The notes beneath the pieces are model-generated. The model saw nothing but the letters and a program-made list of their open reading frames with translations, ran no database searches and was not told the origin of the DNA. Shown piece by piece: positions 44,991-54,168 of a DNA stretch of 64,000 nt (its first letter is position 1; each line of letters opens with the position of its first letter). The DNA lies in NCBI RefSeq assembly GCF_009801115.1, contig NZ_VTOL01000003.1, forward strand, positions 310,001-374,000, in the 5' to 3' direction. Position numbers and translations under genes: made by a program. This DNA comes from Dyadobacter sp. 3J3. GTDB taxonomy: Bacteria; Bacteroidota; Bacteroidia; Cytophagales; Spirosomataceae.

Positions 44991-45244
44991 AAGAAGTGTA
45001 TAAGTTTACTGTATAAAACTCACTTTAATGATAGTGGCAGAATAAATAATTCGGCTTATCCATCACTCGGTAAGAACATGATTTCGAGGCAAAACTACTG
45101 ATTCTTTACAAGTGCAATGTTAAGAAATTGTTAAGTAAATTCATATAATCATTAACAAAGCACTTTTATTACTGGAAGTTACGCGTCCAAAAGGCATAAG
45201 TATCCTTCTGACTATAAAAATCAGTTTATTTATTAAAGAAAGTT

Positions 45245-46294
45245 TTAATTTTCCTTATTGGCGAGTTGTCCACAGGCTGCATCAATATCTTTTCCACGGC
45301 TACGGCGAACATGTACGGAAACACCTCTGTCTTCCAGGAACGCAGCGAATTTATCCAGACGATCTGCCTCAGTATTTTTAAAATCTGCTTCTGCGATTGG
45401 ATTATATTCAATGATATTAACCCTTGCCGGAACGCGTTTGGTAAATTCCCACAGCTCTCTAGCATCCTCTAATGTATCATTGAAATTATTGAAAACAATA
45501 TATTCAAATGTGATACGGTTACCCGTTTTCTTGTAGAAATAATTTAATGCTTCAGCCAGATTGTCCAGAGAATTGGATTCGTTGATCGGCATAATGCGGT
45601 TACGTTTTTCGTCGTTGGCCGCGTGAAGTGAAAGAGCTAGACGAAAACGAACTTCATCGTCACCCAGTTTTTTGATCATTTTGGCAATACCCGCCGTAGA
45701 AACGGTGATACGCTTCGGCGACATATTTAATCCCTCGGGAGAAGTAATGTGTTCAATGGATTTCAAAACCGCTGTATAATTAAGCAGAGGTTCGCCCATT
45801 CCCATGTAAACGATATTAGTAAGCGGTGCTTTAAAACTAGCTTCGGCCTGGCGTGCAATCGCTACAACCTGATCATAGATTTCTGCCGCATCCAGATTTC
45901 TCTTACGCTCCATATAACCCGTAGCGCAGAATTTGCATGTAAGCGAACATCCAACCTGGCTGCTCACACAGGCCGTCATACGATCGGCGGCAGGAATTAA
46001 AACACCTTCCACCAAATGTCCGTCAAATAGTTTGAAAGCTGATTTTACAGTACCGTCATTGCTTTGCTGCTGCTTGGCAACAGTCATGGAATTGATTACG
46101 AAATGTTCATCAATCAATTGTCGGGTAGCTAATGAAAGGTTGGTCATTTCAGCAAAAGACGATGCTGATTTTTTCCATATCCACTCATATATTTGTTTTG
46201 CACGGAAAGCTTTTTCTCCATGTTCGGCCATCCAGTTTTTCAACTGGTCTACACTTAACTTCCTGATATCCTGCTTTTCTTGTACTTCAACCAT
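45245..46294 (-). CDS. rlmN: 23S rRNA/tRNA (adenine-C2)-methyltransferase RlmN
   Basis: A 349-aa radical-SAM enzyme that methylates A2503 of 23S rRNA and A37 of some tRNAs. The cluster cysteines are C116, C120 and C123 in CSLTCKFCATGY. The accessory Cys in the DAACGQLA tail is present, as needed for the methyl-transfer mechanism. The GMGEPLLN motif and the final VHVRRSRGKDIDAACGQ are typical. Length is normal. No functional partners are adjacent. Confidence 0.97.
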   Translation of the reverse strand: MVEVQEKQDIRKLSVDQLKNWMAEHGEKAFRAKQIYEWIWKKSASSFAEMTNLSLATRQLIDEHFVINSMTVAKQQQSNDGTVKSAFKLFDGHLVEGVLIPAADRMTACVSSQVGCSLTCKFCATGYMERKRNLDAAEIYDQVVAIARQAEASFKAPLTNIVYMGMGEPLLNYTAVLKSIEHITSPEGLNMSPKRITVSTAGIAKMIKKLGDDEVRFRLALSLHAANDEKRNRIMPINESNSLDNLAEALNYFYKKTGNRITFEYIVFNNFNDTLEDARELWEFTKRVPARVNIIEYNPIAEADFKNTEADRLDKFAAFLEDRGVSVHVRRSRGKDIDAACGQLANKEN

Positions 46295-46437
46295 TATTTC
46301 TATAACTATTTGTCACCTGTTTTGTTGATAGCAACCTAAATTTTTGCAAAGGTACTGAATATCAATTACTAAAAGAATTTTTAAACAATTGATATAATAT
46401 TCATATGTGAGTAAGCTCAACAAGGTTTTCCTGAAAA

Positions 46438-47052
46438 TCATTCGTTTTCAATATCCGTTTTCTTCTTCCGATCTTCTACACCATCCTCTGTTTCATCTTC
46501 ATTCCCCTCATCTTTTTTAGCCTTATCCAGATATTCCGATTTCCAGTCTTTTATCAGTTCACTACCTTCCGGCATCAGGGTCATAGCTTTGGTGATTACA
46601 TTTGGCGCAACAGGAATGATCAGCGGATAAATAAATGTATCAGCCGTACGGTGTTCCGGCAATTTTACACCAATCATATTAATGAGCCAGAAAAATACAC
46701 TGATCCCAAAGACCCAGGTAAAAATACCGACCATGGCTCCGGCAAAACTATCGAAAGTCCCTAAAATAGAATATCTCAGAGAACGGCGGATCCGGTAGCC
46801 AAATTGATTTAATAAAAAAATGGTTGGAAAAAATACGGCTGAGAAACCTATATACGGTAATATTCTCTTTGCAGTGCCGTCACCAAAATAAGGCGTGAGA
46901 ACTTCCATTCCCAGTCCCAGAAATTTAAATCCGAGAATCATGGCTACCACAAGTCCTGCAATCCCGATAATCTCGATCAGCAGCCCCTTCCGGTAACCAT
47001 GTATTGCACCCCAAAGTAATGGAATCAGGATAAGAATATCCAATAACTTCAT
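46438..47052 (-). CDS. CvpA family membrane protein
   Basis: A 204-aa inner-membrane protein with four predicted helices. The opening MKLLDILILIPLLWGAIHGY, with GLLIEIIGIAGLVVA, matches CvpA/colicin V production proteins. A charged, Glu/Lys-rich tail follows. The family is associated with envelope functions and purine-linked regulation; its exact role is unclear. It overlaps the upstream yqeY gene by 4 nt (ATGA-type), so the two are translationally coupled. Confidence 0.88.
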   Translation of the reverse strand: MKLLDILILIPLLWGAIHGYRKGLLIEIIGIAGLVVAMILGFKFLGLGMEVLTPYFGDGTAKRILPYIGFSAVFFPTIFLLNQFGYRIRRSLRYSILGTFDSFAGAMVGIFTWVFGISVFFWLINMIGVKLPEHRTADTFIYPLIIPVAPNVITKAMTLMPEGSELIKDWKSEYLDKAKKDEGNEDETEDGVEDRKKKTDIENE

Positions 47053-47498
47053 GCGAGCAAACTCTTAACTAAGGTAGAAACAACACGGCCATCCGCTTGT
47101 CCGGCCAATTCTTTCGTTGCCACACCCATAACTTTGCCCATATCCGAAGGACCTGTTGCGCCAACGCGGGTGATGATTTCCTTAATTTTTTCAGTAACTT
47201 CTCCTTCTGATAATTGTTTTGGCAAAAACTGCTCAATAATCGCAAGTTCCGCTTCTTCTTTTTCCAAAAGATCAGGCCGGTTCTGCGTTTTATAAATATC
47301 AGCGGATTCTCTGCGTTGTTTTGCTGCTTTTGTAAGCAATTTCAATTCATCATCAGAAGTCAGTTCGCCGGTTCCGCCACCTTTGGTTTCTTCCAGCAAA
47401 ATCATTGACTTGATAGCACGCAATGCGCGCAATGCATCCTGATCTTTGGCCCTCATGGCATCTTTTATACCTGATTCAACCTGAGTTTTTAGCGACAT
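47049..47498 (-). CDS. GatB/YqeY domain protein
   Basis: A 149-aa helical protein of the YqeY family, which shares the tRNA-binding-like tail domain of GatB. Markers are IKDAMRAKDQDALRALRAIK and the C-terminal GPSDMGKVMGVATKELAGQA. No amidase activity is expected for the isolated domain. It overlaps the cvpA-like gene by 4 nt, so both lie in one operon. Confidence 0.93.
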   Translation of the reverse strand: MSLKTQVESGIKDAMRAKDQDALRALRAIKSMILLEETKGGGTGELTSDDELKLLTKAAKQRRESADIYKTQNRPDLLEKEEAELAIIEQFLPKQLSEGEVTEKIKEIITRVGATGPSDMGKVMGVATKELAGQADGRVVSTLVKSLLA

Positions 47499-47586
47499 TA
47501 TTTATAATTAAAATGAATGAATGAGTATATTTAGAATGATCAAATATTAAATTTGTCATTAAAGGCACAAAGTTACACGAATAATA

Positions 47587-47745
47587 GAATTTTGAATGAG
47601 TGACCGGGTCGCCGGTGCGATGATAGAATAAATAAGAAATGCATTATTTAATATCCTATTTCGCTGTCATTCAAAATTCTATCATCGCACCGGCGACCCG
47701 GTCTACCATTCTATCATTAAAAATTCAAATATTCTATCATTAAAA
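47587..47745. repeat. Composite inverted/direct repeat element
   Basis: A perfect 28-bp inverted repeat (47602-47629 and 47676-47703, GC-rich core GACCGGGTCGCCGGTGCGAT) has a 46-bp spacer. A second inverted repeat of 13 bp (GAATTTTGAATGA at 47587-47599; complement at 47667-47679) is interleaved with it, giving the order A-B-A'-B'. ATTCTATCATTAAAAAT then appears twice as a direct repeat at 47708 and 47731, up to 13 bp before the pdxJ start. It looks like a REP or MITE-type element. Confidence 0.75.
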
Positions 47746-47753
47746 ATCACACC

Positions 47754-48473
47754 ATGACTCGTCTCAGCGTAAATATTAACAAAATAGCTACACTCCGGAA
47801 TTCGCGCGGAGGCGATAACCCGAATGTTCTTAAAGTTGCCCTGGATTGCGAGCGGTTTGGTGCACAAGGAATTACAGTCCATCCCCGCCCGGATGAACGC
47901 CATATCCGCTACCAGGATGTTTATGATCTGAAAGAAGTAGTTACAACGGAATTTAACATTGAAGGCAATCCGTCGGAAAGAAAATTCATTGATCTGGTAT
48001 TGGCAACAAAACCGGATCAGGTTACGCTTGTTCCGGATGCTTTAGGGGCTATTACATCAAATGCTGGCTGGGATACGATCGCCAATCGATATTTACTGAC
48101 AGAATTAATTCAGGAATTTAAAGCCGCCAACATCCGTGTTTCTGTTTTTGTTGATCCGGATCCAGTAATGGTTGAAGGCGCACAAATCTGTGGAGCGGAT
48201 CGCGTTGAATTATATACAGAACCTTATGCTGCTTATTATTTTGAGAACAGACAAAAAGCGGTTATTCCCTTCGTAAAAGCAGCCGAAAAAGCACAGGAAG
48301 TTGGTCTGGGCCTAAATGCCGGACACGATCTCAGTTTGGATAATCTCCGTTTTTTAAAACAATGTATTCCGTGGATGGACGAAGTTTCCATTGGGCATGC
48401 ACTGATTGCTGATGCCCTTTATCTTGGACTGGAAAATACGATCCAGATGTATTTAAGGGAATTGGAACTATGA
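47754..48473 (+). CDS. pdxJ: Pyridoxine 5'-phosphate synthase
   Basis: A 239-aa TIM-barrel enzyme of the DXP-dependent vitamin B6 route that joins 3-amino-2-oxopropyl phosphate and deoxyxylulose phosphate. Motifs are [56 protein letters not shown] and [14 protein letters not shown]. Length is normal. The start codon is close behind the repeat element, which may carry its promoter. No other pdx gene is nearby. Confidence 0.97.
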   Translation: MTRLSVNINKIATLRNSRGGDNPNVLKVALDCERFGAQGITVHPRPDERHIRYQDVYDLKEVVTTEFNIEGNPSERKFIDLVLATKPDQVTLVPDALGAITSNAGWDTIANRYLLTELIQEFKAANIRVSVFVDPDPVMVEGAQICGADRVELYTEPYAAYYFENRQKAVIPFVKAAEKAQEVGLGLNAGHDLSLDNLRFLKQCIPWMDEVSIGHALIADALYLGLENTIQMYLRELEL

Positions 48474-48479
48474 TTTTTT

Positions 48480-48515
48480 GCCATGAAGTCAGATTTTTTA
48501 ACCTGACTTCATGGC
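48480..48515 (+). terminator. Terminator after pdxJ
   Basis: A perfect 13-bp stem (GCCATGAAGTCAG and its complement) with a 10-nt loop, starting 7 bp after the pdxJ stop. A weak T-rich stretch follows. It separates convergent genes. Confidence 0.75.
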
Positions 48516-48522
48516 TTTCTCA

Positions 48523-48825
48523 TTATTTCCTGCCAAAAGTCTCGGCAATTTTCATTGCCACGGCCATATCACCATCAATTTTCAACTTGCCGGACATAAG
48601 CGCCATCATGGCGTTCAAATCTCCATCCATAAGTTTCAATGCATTTTTTGTAGAAATCTCCAAAGTGCAGTCAGCGTCCAGATCATCATTGGTAACTGTA
48701 TTCGGCACAACCTTTGCGTTTATAAAAACACTTCCCTCGTCCGTTTTGAATTTAACTGTTGAACCCAGTCCACTATCTGTACCCAGCATGGTGGTAACGC
48801 GGTCAGTCAGAATTTGAAGACTCAT
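48523..48825 (-). CDS. SCP-2 sterol transfer domain protein
   Basis: A 100-aa stand-alone SCP2 domain: GSVFINAKVV, then the family core DADCTLEISTKNALKLMDGD and GKLKIDGDMAVAMKIAETF. SCP2 folds bind lipids or acyl-CoA in a hydrophobic cavity. No signal peptide or partner domain is present. In bacteria such proteins are usually linked to lipid metabolism, but no related gene is adjacent. It is convergent with pdxJ. Confidence 0.93.
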   Translation of the reverse strand: MSLQILTDRVTTMLGTDSGLGSTVKFKTDEGSVFINAKVVPNTVTNDDLDADCTLEISTKNALKLMDGDLNAMMALMSGKLKIDGDMAVAMKIAETFGRK

Positions 48826-48991
48826 AATATTTGGCTTTCTGTTTGAATGTAAAATTATTTTTATACTAATAAAATCGTAAAAGTATGTACGCTAAGAAGA
48901 ATATTCAAATGCTTTTGGTGTTTTCATCTAAATAGGCAAATTTTACGCCCTGTTTTTGACAATCGTCATTACGAACTTTTTATTACTATCA

Positions 48992-49471
48992 ATGAATCCA
49001 ATCGTCCGCCCCACAGTGCTTACTGTGCTTTGCATATTTACTTTTCTTAATTCGATGTCAGGTTTATGGGTTCAGTCCGAACGTTTATGGAATCCCGGAG
49101 TCGCTGCTTATCAAATGCATGAAATGCTGGAAGCCGCCCGCGAGAAAATTGAAAAACAGTCTTCCGAAGCGGATGCTAAAATTATGGACCCGATTATTCA
49201 GTCTGTAATTAATAGTACTACCAGGGAAGTGATGCAGAAAGGAGCCATCGTGATGATTATTTTTGAATCGCTTTCGTTATATGGTGCATACCTGATGTGG
49301 AATCTAAAGAAACGCGGATTCTATTTATATCTGACCGGCATAGCAGTAGCATTTTTTGGCTCACTTCTCGTTGTTGGAGGCTGGCTTGGCGTTTTCACAG
49401 CGATTGCCGGAGTACTTCTAAGTTCGATCATGTGTATCATTTATGCATTTAATCTGAAACACCTTCACTAA
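48992..49471 (+). CDS. Hypothetical four-helix membrane protein
   Basis: About 159 aa from the ATG at 48992; the frame is also open from a TTG at 48956. One hydrophobic helix lies near the start (VLTVLCIFTFLNSMSGLW). A soluble helical stretch follows, then three more hydrophobic helices (GAIVMIIFESLSLYGAYLMW, LYLTGIAVAFFGSLLVVGGW, FTAIAGVLLSSIMCIIYAF). I recognise no named family. It lies 122 bp before the PpiD-like gene on the same strand. Confidence 0.78.
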   Translation: MNPIVRPTVLTVLCIFTFLNSMSGLWVQSERLWNPGVAAYQMHEMLEAAREKIEKQSSEADAKIMDPIIQSVINSTTREVMQKGAIVMIIFESLSLYGAYLMWNLKKRGFYLYLTGIAVAFFGSLLVVGGWLGVFTAIAGVLLSSIMCIIYAFNLKHLH

Positions 49472-49593
49472 AAAAGTTCAGAATAGTCACAAATTTTAGT
49501 GTTATGTTTGTAATTATCAGTTATCAATTATAAATCCCCCTTGGATTCCACGCAGAAAAGATTTTATTTTGCGGGTCTAATTTGAAAATAGAA

Positions 49594-51711
49594 ATGGCTT
49601 TAATTAACAAAATCAGAGAGAAATCCGGAATTGCTGTCACAGTAATTGCAATCAGTTTGATCTTATTTATGGTTGGTGGTGACCTTATGGGCCCCAATTC
49701 CATGCTAGGAGGAAACAACAACCAAACTGTCGGCGAGATCGCTGGTAAGGAAATCAATATCAAGGACTTTCAGAGTCGGGTAGATGGATTTCGTCAGAAT
49801 TATGAGGCTCAATCGGGCCGTGCTTTGAATGAAAATGAACTCGCTTCCTTGCGCGATCAGGCATGGAATCAATTTGTGGTTGACATTGCCTACAAAAAAC
49901 AATTTGACAAATTAGGATTGTCTGTTTCGGATGACGAATTAGTTGACATGGTTCAGGGAAATCACATCAGCCCTTCCATTCTTCAGGCTTTTTCTGATCC
50001 TACCTCAGGTCGTTTTGACAAAAATGCAGTAGTTAATTACCTGAAAAACTTAAAGACATTACCTGTTGAGCAGCAAAAATCCTGGACTAATTTTGAAACA
50101 AGTCTTCGTGAAGAGCGCATTCGCAGCAAATACGAAAACCTTTTGAAATTGTCTACATACATTCCAAAGGCGCAAGCTGAAAAAGAATATGTGGCTCAAA
50201 ATACAAAAGCAACAACACGTTATTTATATGTTCCTTACTTCTCTATTGTAGATACCACGATCAAAGTAACGGACTCTCAGCTTGAAAGCTACCTGAGCGC
50301 TCACCGCTCTGAATATAAAGGAACCGATACACGTTCAATTGAATATGTAAGTTTCCCGGTTCAGCCTGCGAAAGACGATAGTACTGCGCTTTATAATGAA
50401 ATTAAGGAATTGGCACGCGGTCTTGCTACTGCACCAAACGATTCGTCTTATGCAAAAATGAATTCTGATGTTGCTTTGCCAATGAACATGTCGTTAGCCA
50501 CAATGTCTGATCAGTTGAAAGAAGCTTCAAAATCTTTTGTTGTAGGTGGCGTTTACGGACCATACCGTGAAGGAAATACATATTTCATCTACAAATATGA
50601 TGGAACACGCACCGATACAGTTTCATCTGCGAAAGCAAGCCATATTTTGATCAGAGCAGAGAATCAGTCAGATTCGGCGAAAGCAGCCGCACGTGTTCGT
50701 GCAGAAGGCATTTTAGCTCAGATTCGTGCAGGTGCCAACTTTGAAGCTTTGGCTGCAACATCAAGTGCAGATCCGGGTTCAGCACAACGGGGTGGCGATC
50801 TTGGCTATTTCCAGAACAATGGTGCAATGGTGAAGCCATTCGAAGAAGCAGTTTTCTCTGCAAGCTCAACAGGCCTTATTCCAAAATTGATTGAAAGCCA
50901 GTTCGGTTTCCATATCATTAAAGTCACTGCAACGAAAAATAATACGCTATACCGTATTGCTGCAATCGGAAAAACAATTGCCCCAAGCCAGGCAACACGT
51001 GACGAAGCATACCGCAAAGCAGATGAATTTGCTAACTCCGTAAAAACAAAAGCACAATTCAACGAAGCAATTAAAAAGAATAAAGCACTTGTAGTGGCCA
51101 CGGCAAATCGTATTCCTGAAAGTGCTACTAATATCAATGCAATTCAAAATGGCCGTGAAGTTGTTCGCTGGGCATTTAAAGATGATACCAAAATTGATGC
51201 TGTTTCACAGGTTTTTGAAACAGAAGAACAATATATCGTAGCGGTTTTGACTGGAAAATCTGATCAGGACAATGTTAAAGTTGATGATTTCCGTGATGAG
51301 CTGACAACGAAAGTTCGGAATGAATTGAAAGCAGAACAAATCACTGCGAAACTTAAAGGTGCAACGGGCGATCTTGAATCGGTTGCTAAGAAATACGGAG
51401 CTGGTGCTCTTATTGAAACAGCAAATGATATTTCATTGGCAACAGGTTTCTTAACCAGCGCAGGTTTTGATCCGATCGCATTAGGAAAAGTATTTAGTTT
51501 GAAACCAGGTCAGAAAACAGGTGTATTCACTGGTGAAAACGGTGTGTTCATCATGGAGTTAATCAACAAAACAGATGCTCCTAAAATTGCAGATTTCACA
51601 CAAAACAAAACACAGCTTACGCAGTCACTGGAAAGCCGTTCTTCGTATCTGGTAAACGAAGCAATTCGTGAAAACGCCAAAATTGTAGACCGTCGCGCAA
51701 AATTCTTTTGA
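49594..51711 (+). CDS. PpiD-like peptidylprolyl isomerase/periplasmic chaperone
   Basis: A 705-aa protein from the ATG at 49594 (a TTG at 49582 adds four residues). One N-terminal membrane anchor lies at about 12-32. A SurA-N/PpiD-type chaperone domain follows (QTVGEIAGKEINIKDFQSRV). A PPIC parvulin domain is at about 348-445 (ASHILIRAENQSDSAKAAAR, then GGDLGYF and the QFGFHIIKV strand). A second, degenerate parvulin-like part may follow to the C-terminus. It faces the periplasm and assists folding of exported proteins. A strong terminator follows. Confidence 0.93.
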   Translation: MALINKIREKSGIAVTVIAISLILFMVGGDLMGPNSMLGGNNNQTVGEIAGKEINIKDFQSRVDGFRQNYEAQSGRALNENELASLRDQAWNQFVVDIAYKKQFDKLGLSVSDDELVDMVQGNHISPSILQAFSDPTSGRFDKNAVVNYLKNLKTLPVEQQKSWTNFETSLREERIRSKYENLLKLSTYIPKAQAEKEYVAQNTKATTRYLYVPYFSIVDTTIKVTDSQLESYLSAHRSEYKGTDTRSIEYVSFPVQPAKDDSTALYNEIKELARGLATAPNDSSYAKMNSDVALPMNMSLATMSDQLKEASKSFVVGGVYGPYREGNTYFIYKYDGTRTDTVSSAKASHILIRAENQSDSAKAAARVRAEGILAQIRAGANFEALAATSSADPGSAQRGGDLGYFQNNGAMVKPFEEAVFSASSTGLIPKLIESQFGFHIIKVTATKNNTLYRIAAIGKTIAPSQATRDEAYRKADEFANSVKTKAQFNEAIKKNKALVVATANRIPESATNINAIQNGREVVRWAFKDDTKIDAVSQVFETEEQYIVAVLTGKSDQDNVKVDDFRDELTTKVRNELKAEQITAKLKGATGDLESVAKKYGAGALIETANDISLATGFLTSAGFDPIALGKVFSLKPGQKTGVFTGENGVFIMELINKTDAPKIADFTQNKTQLTQSLESRSSYLVNEAIRENAKIVDRRAKFF

Positions 51712-51734
51712 TATAAAAAGCAGTTTTAAATATG

Positions 51735-51771
51735 AAAAAAGGGCAGCGAAAATATTTCGCTGCCCTTTTTT
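51735..51771 (+). terminator. Intrinsic terminator after the PpiD-like gene
   Basis: A perfect stem, GGGCAGCGAAA (51741-51751) with TTTCGCTGCCC (51755-51765), has a 3-nt loop and then six T. The A-run before it extends the stem. Confidence 0.93.
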
Positions 51772-51954
51772 CATTTAACATTCCATTTTTTCAAAAATAA
51801 GTGATAGTATTGCAGTAAAAATTGTCAATACTACACTTAATAAAAAAACGGGTAGCGGATAGTATTAAACAAGTTCTGAAAGCTTTACTTTTTTATCGTT
51901 TTTTACACCATTACCTAAACCTTAGTATCTAAAAAACCATTAACAAAAACCACA

Positions 51955-53283
51955 ATGAGCATATTACTCGGAGATCAGGAGTATTTTAAAGGAATTGGAA
52001 AAATTGCCTATGAAGGACCGGATTCAGATAATCCGTTAGCCTATCGCTGGTATGACGAAAATCGCATTGTAGGTGGCAAAAGCATGAAAGACCATCTTCG
52101 TTTTGCAGTGGCTTACTGGCATACTTTCTGTGGAAACGGCGGCGATCCTTTCGGAGGGCAGACATTATTTTACCCATGGGATAAAAAAGCAGACGCGGTA
52201 GACCGTGCAAAGGACAAAGCAGATGCGGCATTTGAATTAATTACCAAACTTGGATTGCCGTATTACTGTTTCCATGATGTAGACGTTGTAGATTATACCA
52301 ACGACGTTCGTGACAATGAAAAACGTCTTCAGACTTTAACACAATATCTTGCGCAAAAGCAAAAAGATTCAGGCGTTAAATTGCTTTGGGGAACTGCCAA
52401 TTTGTTCAGTCATCACCGTTATATGAATGGTGCGTCTACCAACCCTGATTTTGATGTGGTTGCTCACGCAGGTGCACAAATCAAAACAGCTCTTGATGCT
52501 ACAATCGCACTGGGCGGTGAAAATTATGTATTCTGGGGAGGCCGCGAAGGATATATGACACTTTTGAATACGGACATGAAACGTGAGCAGGAACACTTCG
52601 CTCAAATGTTGAAAATGTCGGTGGCTTATGCTCGTTCTAATGGTTTCAAAGGTAAATTCTTCATCGAACCAAAACCTTGTGAGCCTACAAAACACCAGTA
52701 TGATTATGATGCAGCAACGGTATTAGGCTTCCTACGTCAGCATGATCTTTTGGGAGATTTTGCATTGAACCTGGAAGTGAACCATGCTACTTTGGCTGGT
52801 CACACATTCGAACATGAATTGCAGGTTGCTGCAGATGCAGGAATTTTAGGCTCGATCGATGCAAACCGTGGAGATTACCAAAACGGATGGGATACCGATC
52901 AATTCCCGAATGACATCGCTGAGTGGACAAAAGCTTTGCTTGTGATTTTACAAGCCGGAGGACTGAAAGGTGGTGGTATCAATTTTGATGCAAAACGCCG
53001 TCGTAATTCTACTGACGTGGCTGACGTTTTCCACGCACATATCGGTGGTATCGATGTTGTTGCACGTGCGTTGGTAATTGCTGATAAAATCAGACAAAAC
53101 GGAGAATATGACAAAATCCGCACGGACCGTTATGCAAGTTTTGACTCTGGAAAAGGAGCTGAATTTGAAACAGGCAAACTTGGACTTGCTGATCTTTTCG
53201 ACCTGGCAGCCGGCAAAGGCGAACCAGCGACTTTGTCAGGAAGACAGGAATATCTTGAAAATCTGATCAACCGTTTTATCTAG
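51955..53283 (+). CDS. xylA: Xylose isomerase
   Basis: A 442-aa class II enzyme that interconverts D-xylose and D-xylulose (and glucose/fructose) in the cytoplasm, with two metal ions. Motifs are [20 protein letters not shown] (catalytic His), [31 protein letters not shown] (metal Glu), [17 protein letters not shown] and [20 protein letters not shown]. It stands alone, with no xylulokinase (xylB) or xylose transporter next to it, so the rest of the pathway must be elsewhere. It is bounded by terminators on both sides. Confidence 0.97.
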   Translation: MSILLGDQEYFKGIGKIAYEGPDSDNPLAYRWYDENRIVGGKSMKDHLRFAVAYWHTFCGNGGDPFGGQTLFYPWDKKADAVDRAKDKADAAFELITKLGLPYYCFHDVDVVDYTNDVRDNEKRLQTLTQYLAQKQKDSGVKLLWGTANLFSHHRYMNGASTNPDFDVVAHAGAQIKTALDATIALGGENYVFWGGREGYMTLLNTDMKREQEHFAQMLKMSVAYARSNGFKGKFFIEPKPCEPTKHQYDYDAATVLGFLRQHDLLGDFALNLEVNHATLAGHTFEHELQVAADAGILGSIDANRGDYQNGWDTDQFPNDIAEWTKALLVILQAGGLKGGGINFDAKRRRNSTDVADVFHAHIGGIDVVARALVIADKIRQNGEYDKIRTDRYASFDSGKGAEFETGKLGLADLFDLAAGKGEPATLSGRQEYLENLINRFI

Positions 53284-53301
53284 ATCATAAGTACAATTAC
53301 T

Positions 53302-53348
53302 GAAAAAGCGAAAGGCCGTTGATTTAATCGACGGCCTTTCGCTTTTTC
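53302..53348 (+). terminator. Strong terminator after xylA
   Basis: An 18-bp perfect stem (GAAAAAGCGAAAGGCCGT, 53302-53319, with 53331-53348) can be extended inward. The T-run at the end of the right arm continues into TTT. It begins 18 bp after the xylA stop. Confidence 0.92.
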
Positions 53349-54168
53349 TTTGACCAGCTTAAAATAGTAAAAACTCACTAAATGAACATAGAATTTTTTC
53401 TATTCTACCGTTAAATAAGTTTATTCTAATTTTTTATACTAATAAACTTACAGAAATAAAAACAAGTACTTAATTGCAGCAGGTTACATAATCAAAATTT
53501 TTCTCACCTTATCAATAGAACTTTTTTTATCAACGCCTATGGAATAATCTTTTCTTCCTTTCAAACTTCCCCACAATAATTTCAATAAGTAAAATTCAGG
53601 ACCGCAAGATTATTTTAAGTCAGAGCGATCCATGTCTCAACGTCTTCTTCATATCCATCAGATCACTTTGAATTTGCATCAAACTGGTCATCTACTCACG
53701 TTACAGGAATCAATTTCTGTTGGTTTTTACTAATAGGTTCTCTCTTATATCACTACTCAACGGGTTTTATCGTCTTCCGGCTTTAATGAAGCAATAGTCA
53801 GTCTAATAGACAATTAGCGACATTTTGCTTTATGGGAAGATTATGTGCCAATCGCGCACATCACTGAATAAATTATCAGTTTCAACCCAACTTAATTTAT
53901 GATGTCAGCTACTTTCTCCAAACGTTTACAGCCCAAGGATTCAGAATTACACATGCTTGATGTACCTGTTTCACACGTTCTGAATCACAGAATCCGGATT
54001 TTCAATAGTGCGCATACTATTGCCAAAATCATTATCCAATCAATTTCAACTTCTGAAAAGGCGAAACCTGAATTTGCTTTTAGACTGGGATCCATCCGGA
54101 CCCTCGGTTGAAGACACTTCGAACCTAACAGATGAGTAATCCTTTAATCATTTCTAAATCAAAAGTTT
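53349..54168. other. 820-bp region upstream of the giant beta-helix gene
   Basis: No convincing gene on either strand. A 70-codon open frame at 53899-54111 (+) has no family resemblance and is not called. Composition is AT-rich but less so than a typical promoter spacer. I found no clean TTTG/TAnnTTTG promoter. It may hold a long leader, a decayed gene or small RNAs. Confidence 0.4.

Noticed and set aside
53899..54111. 70-codon open frame as a gene
   Set aside because: No signal, domain or plausible upstream signals; composition is like the surrounding gene-free DNA.
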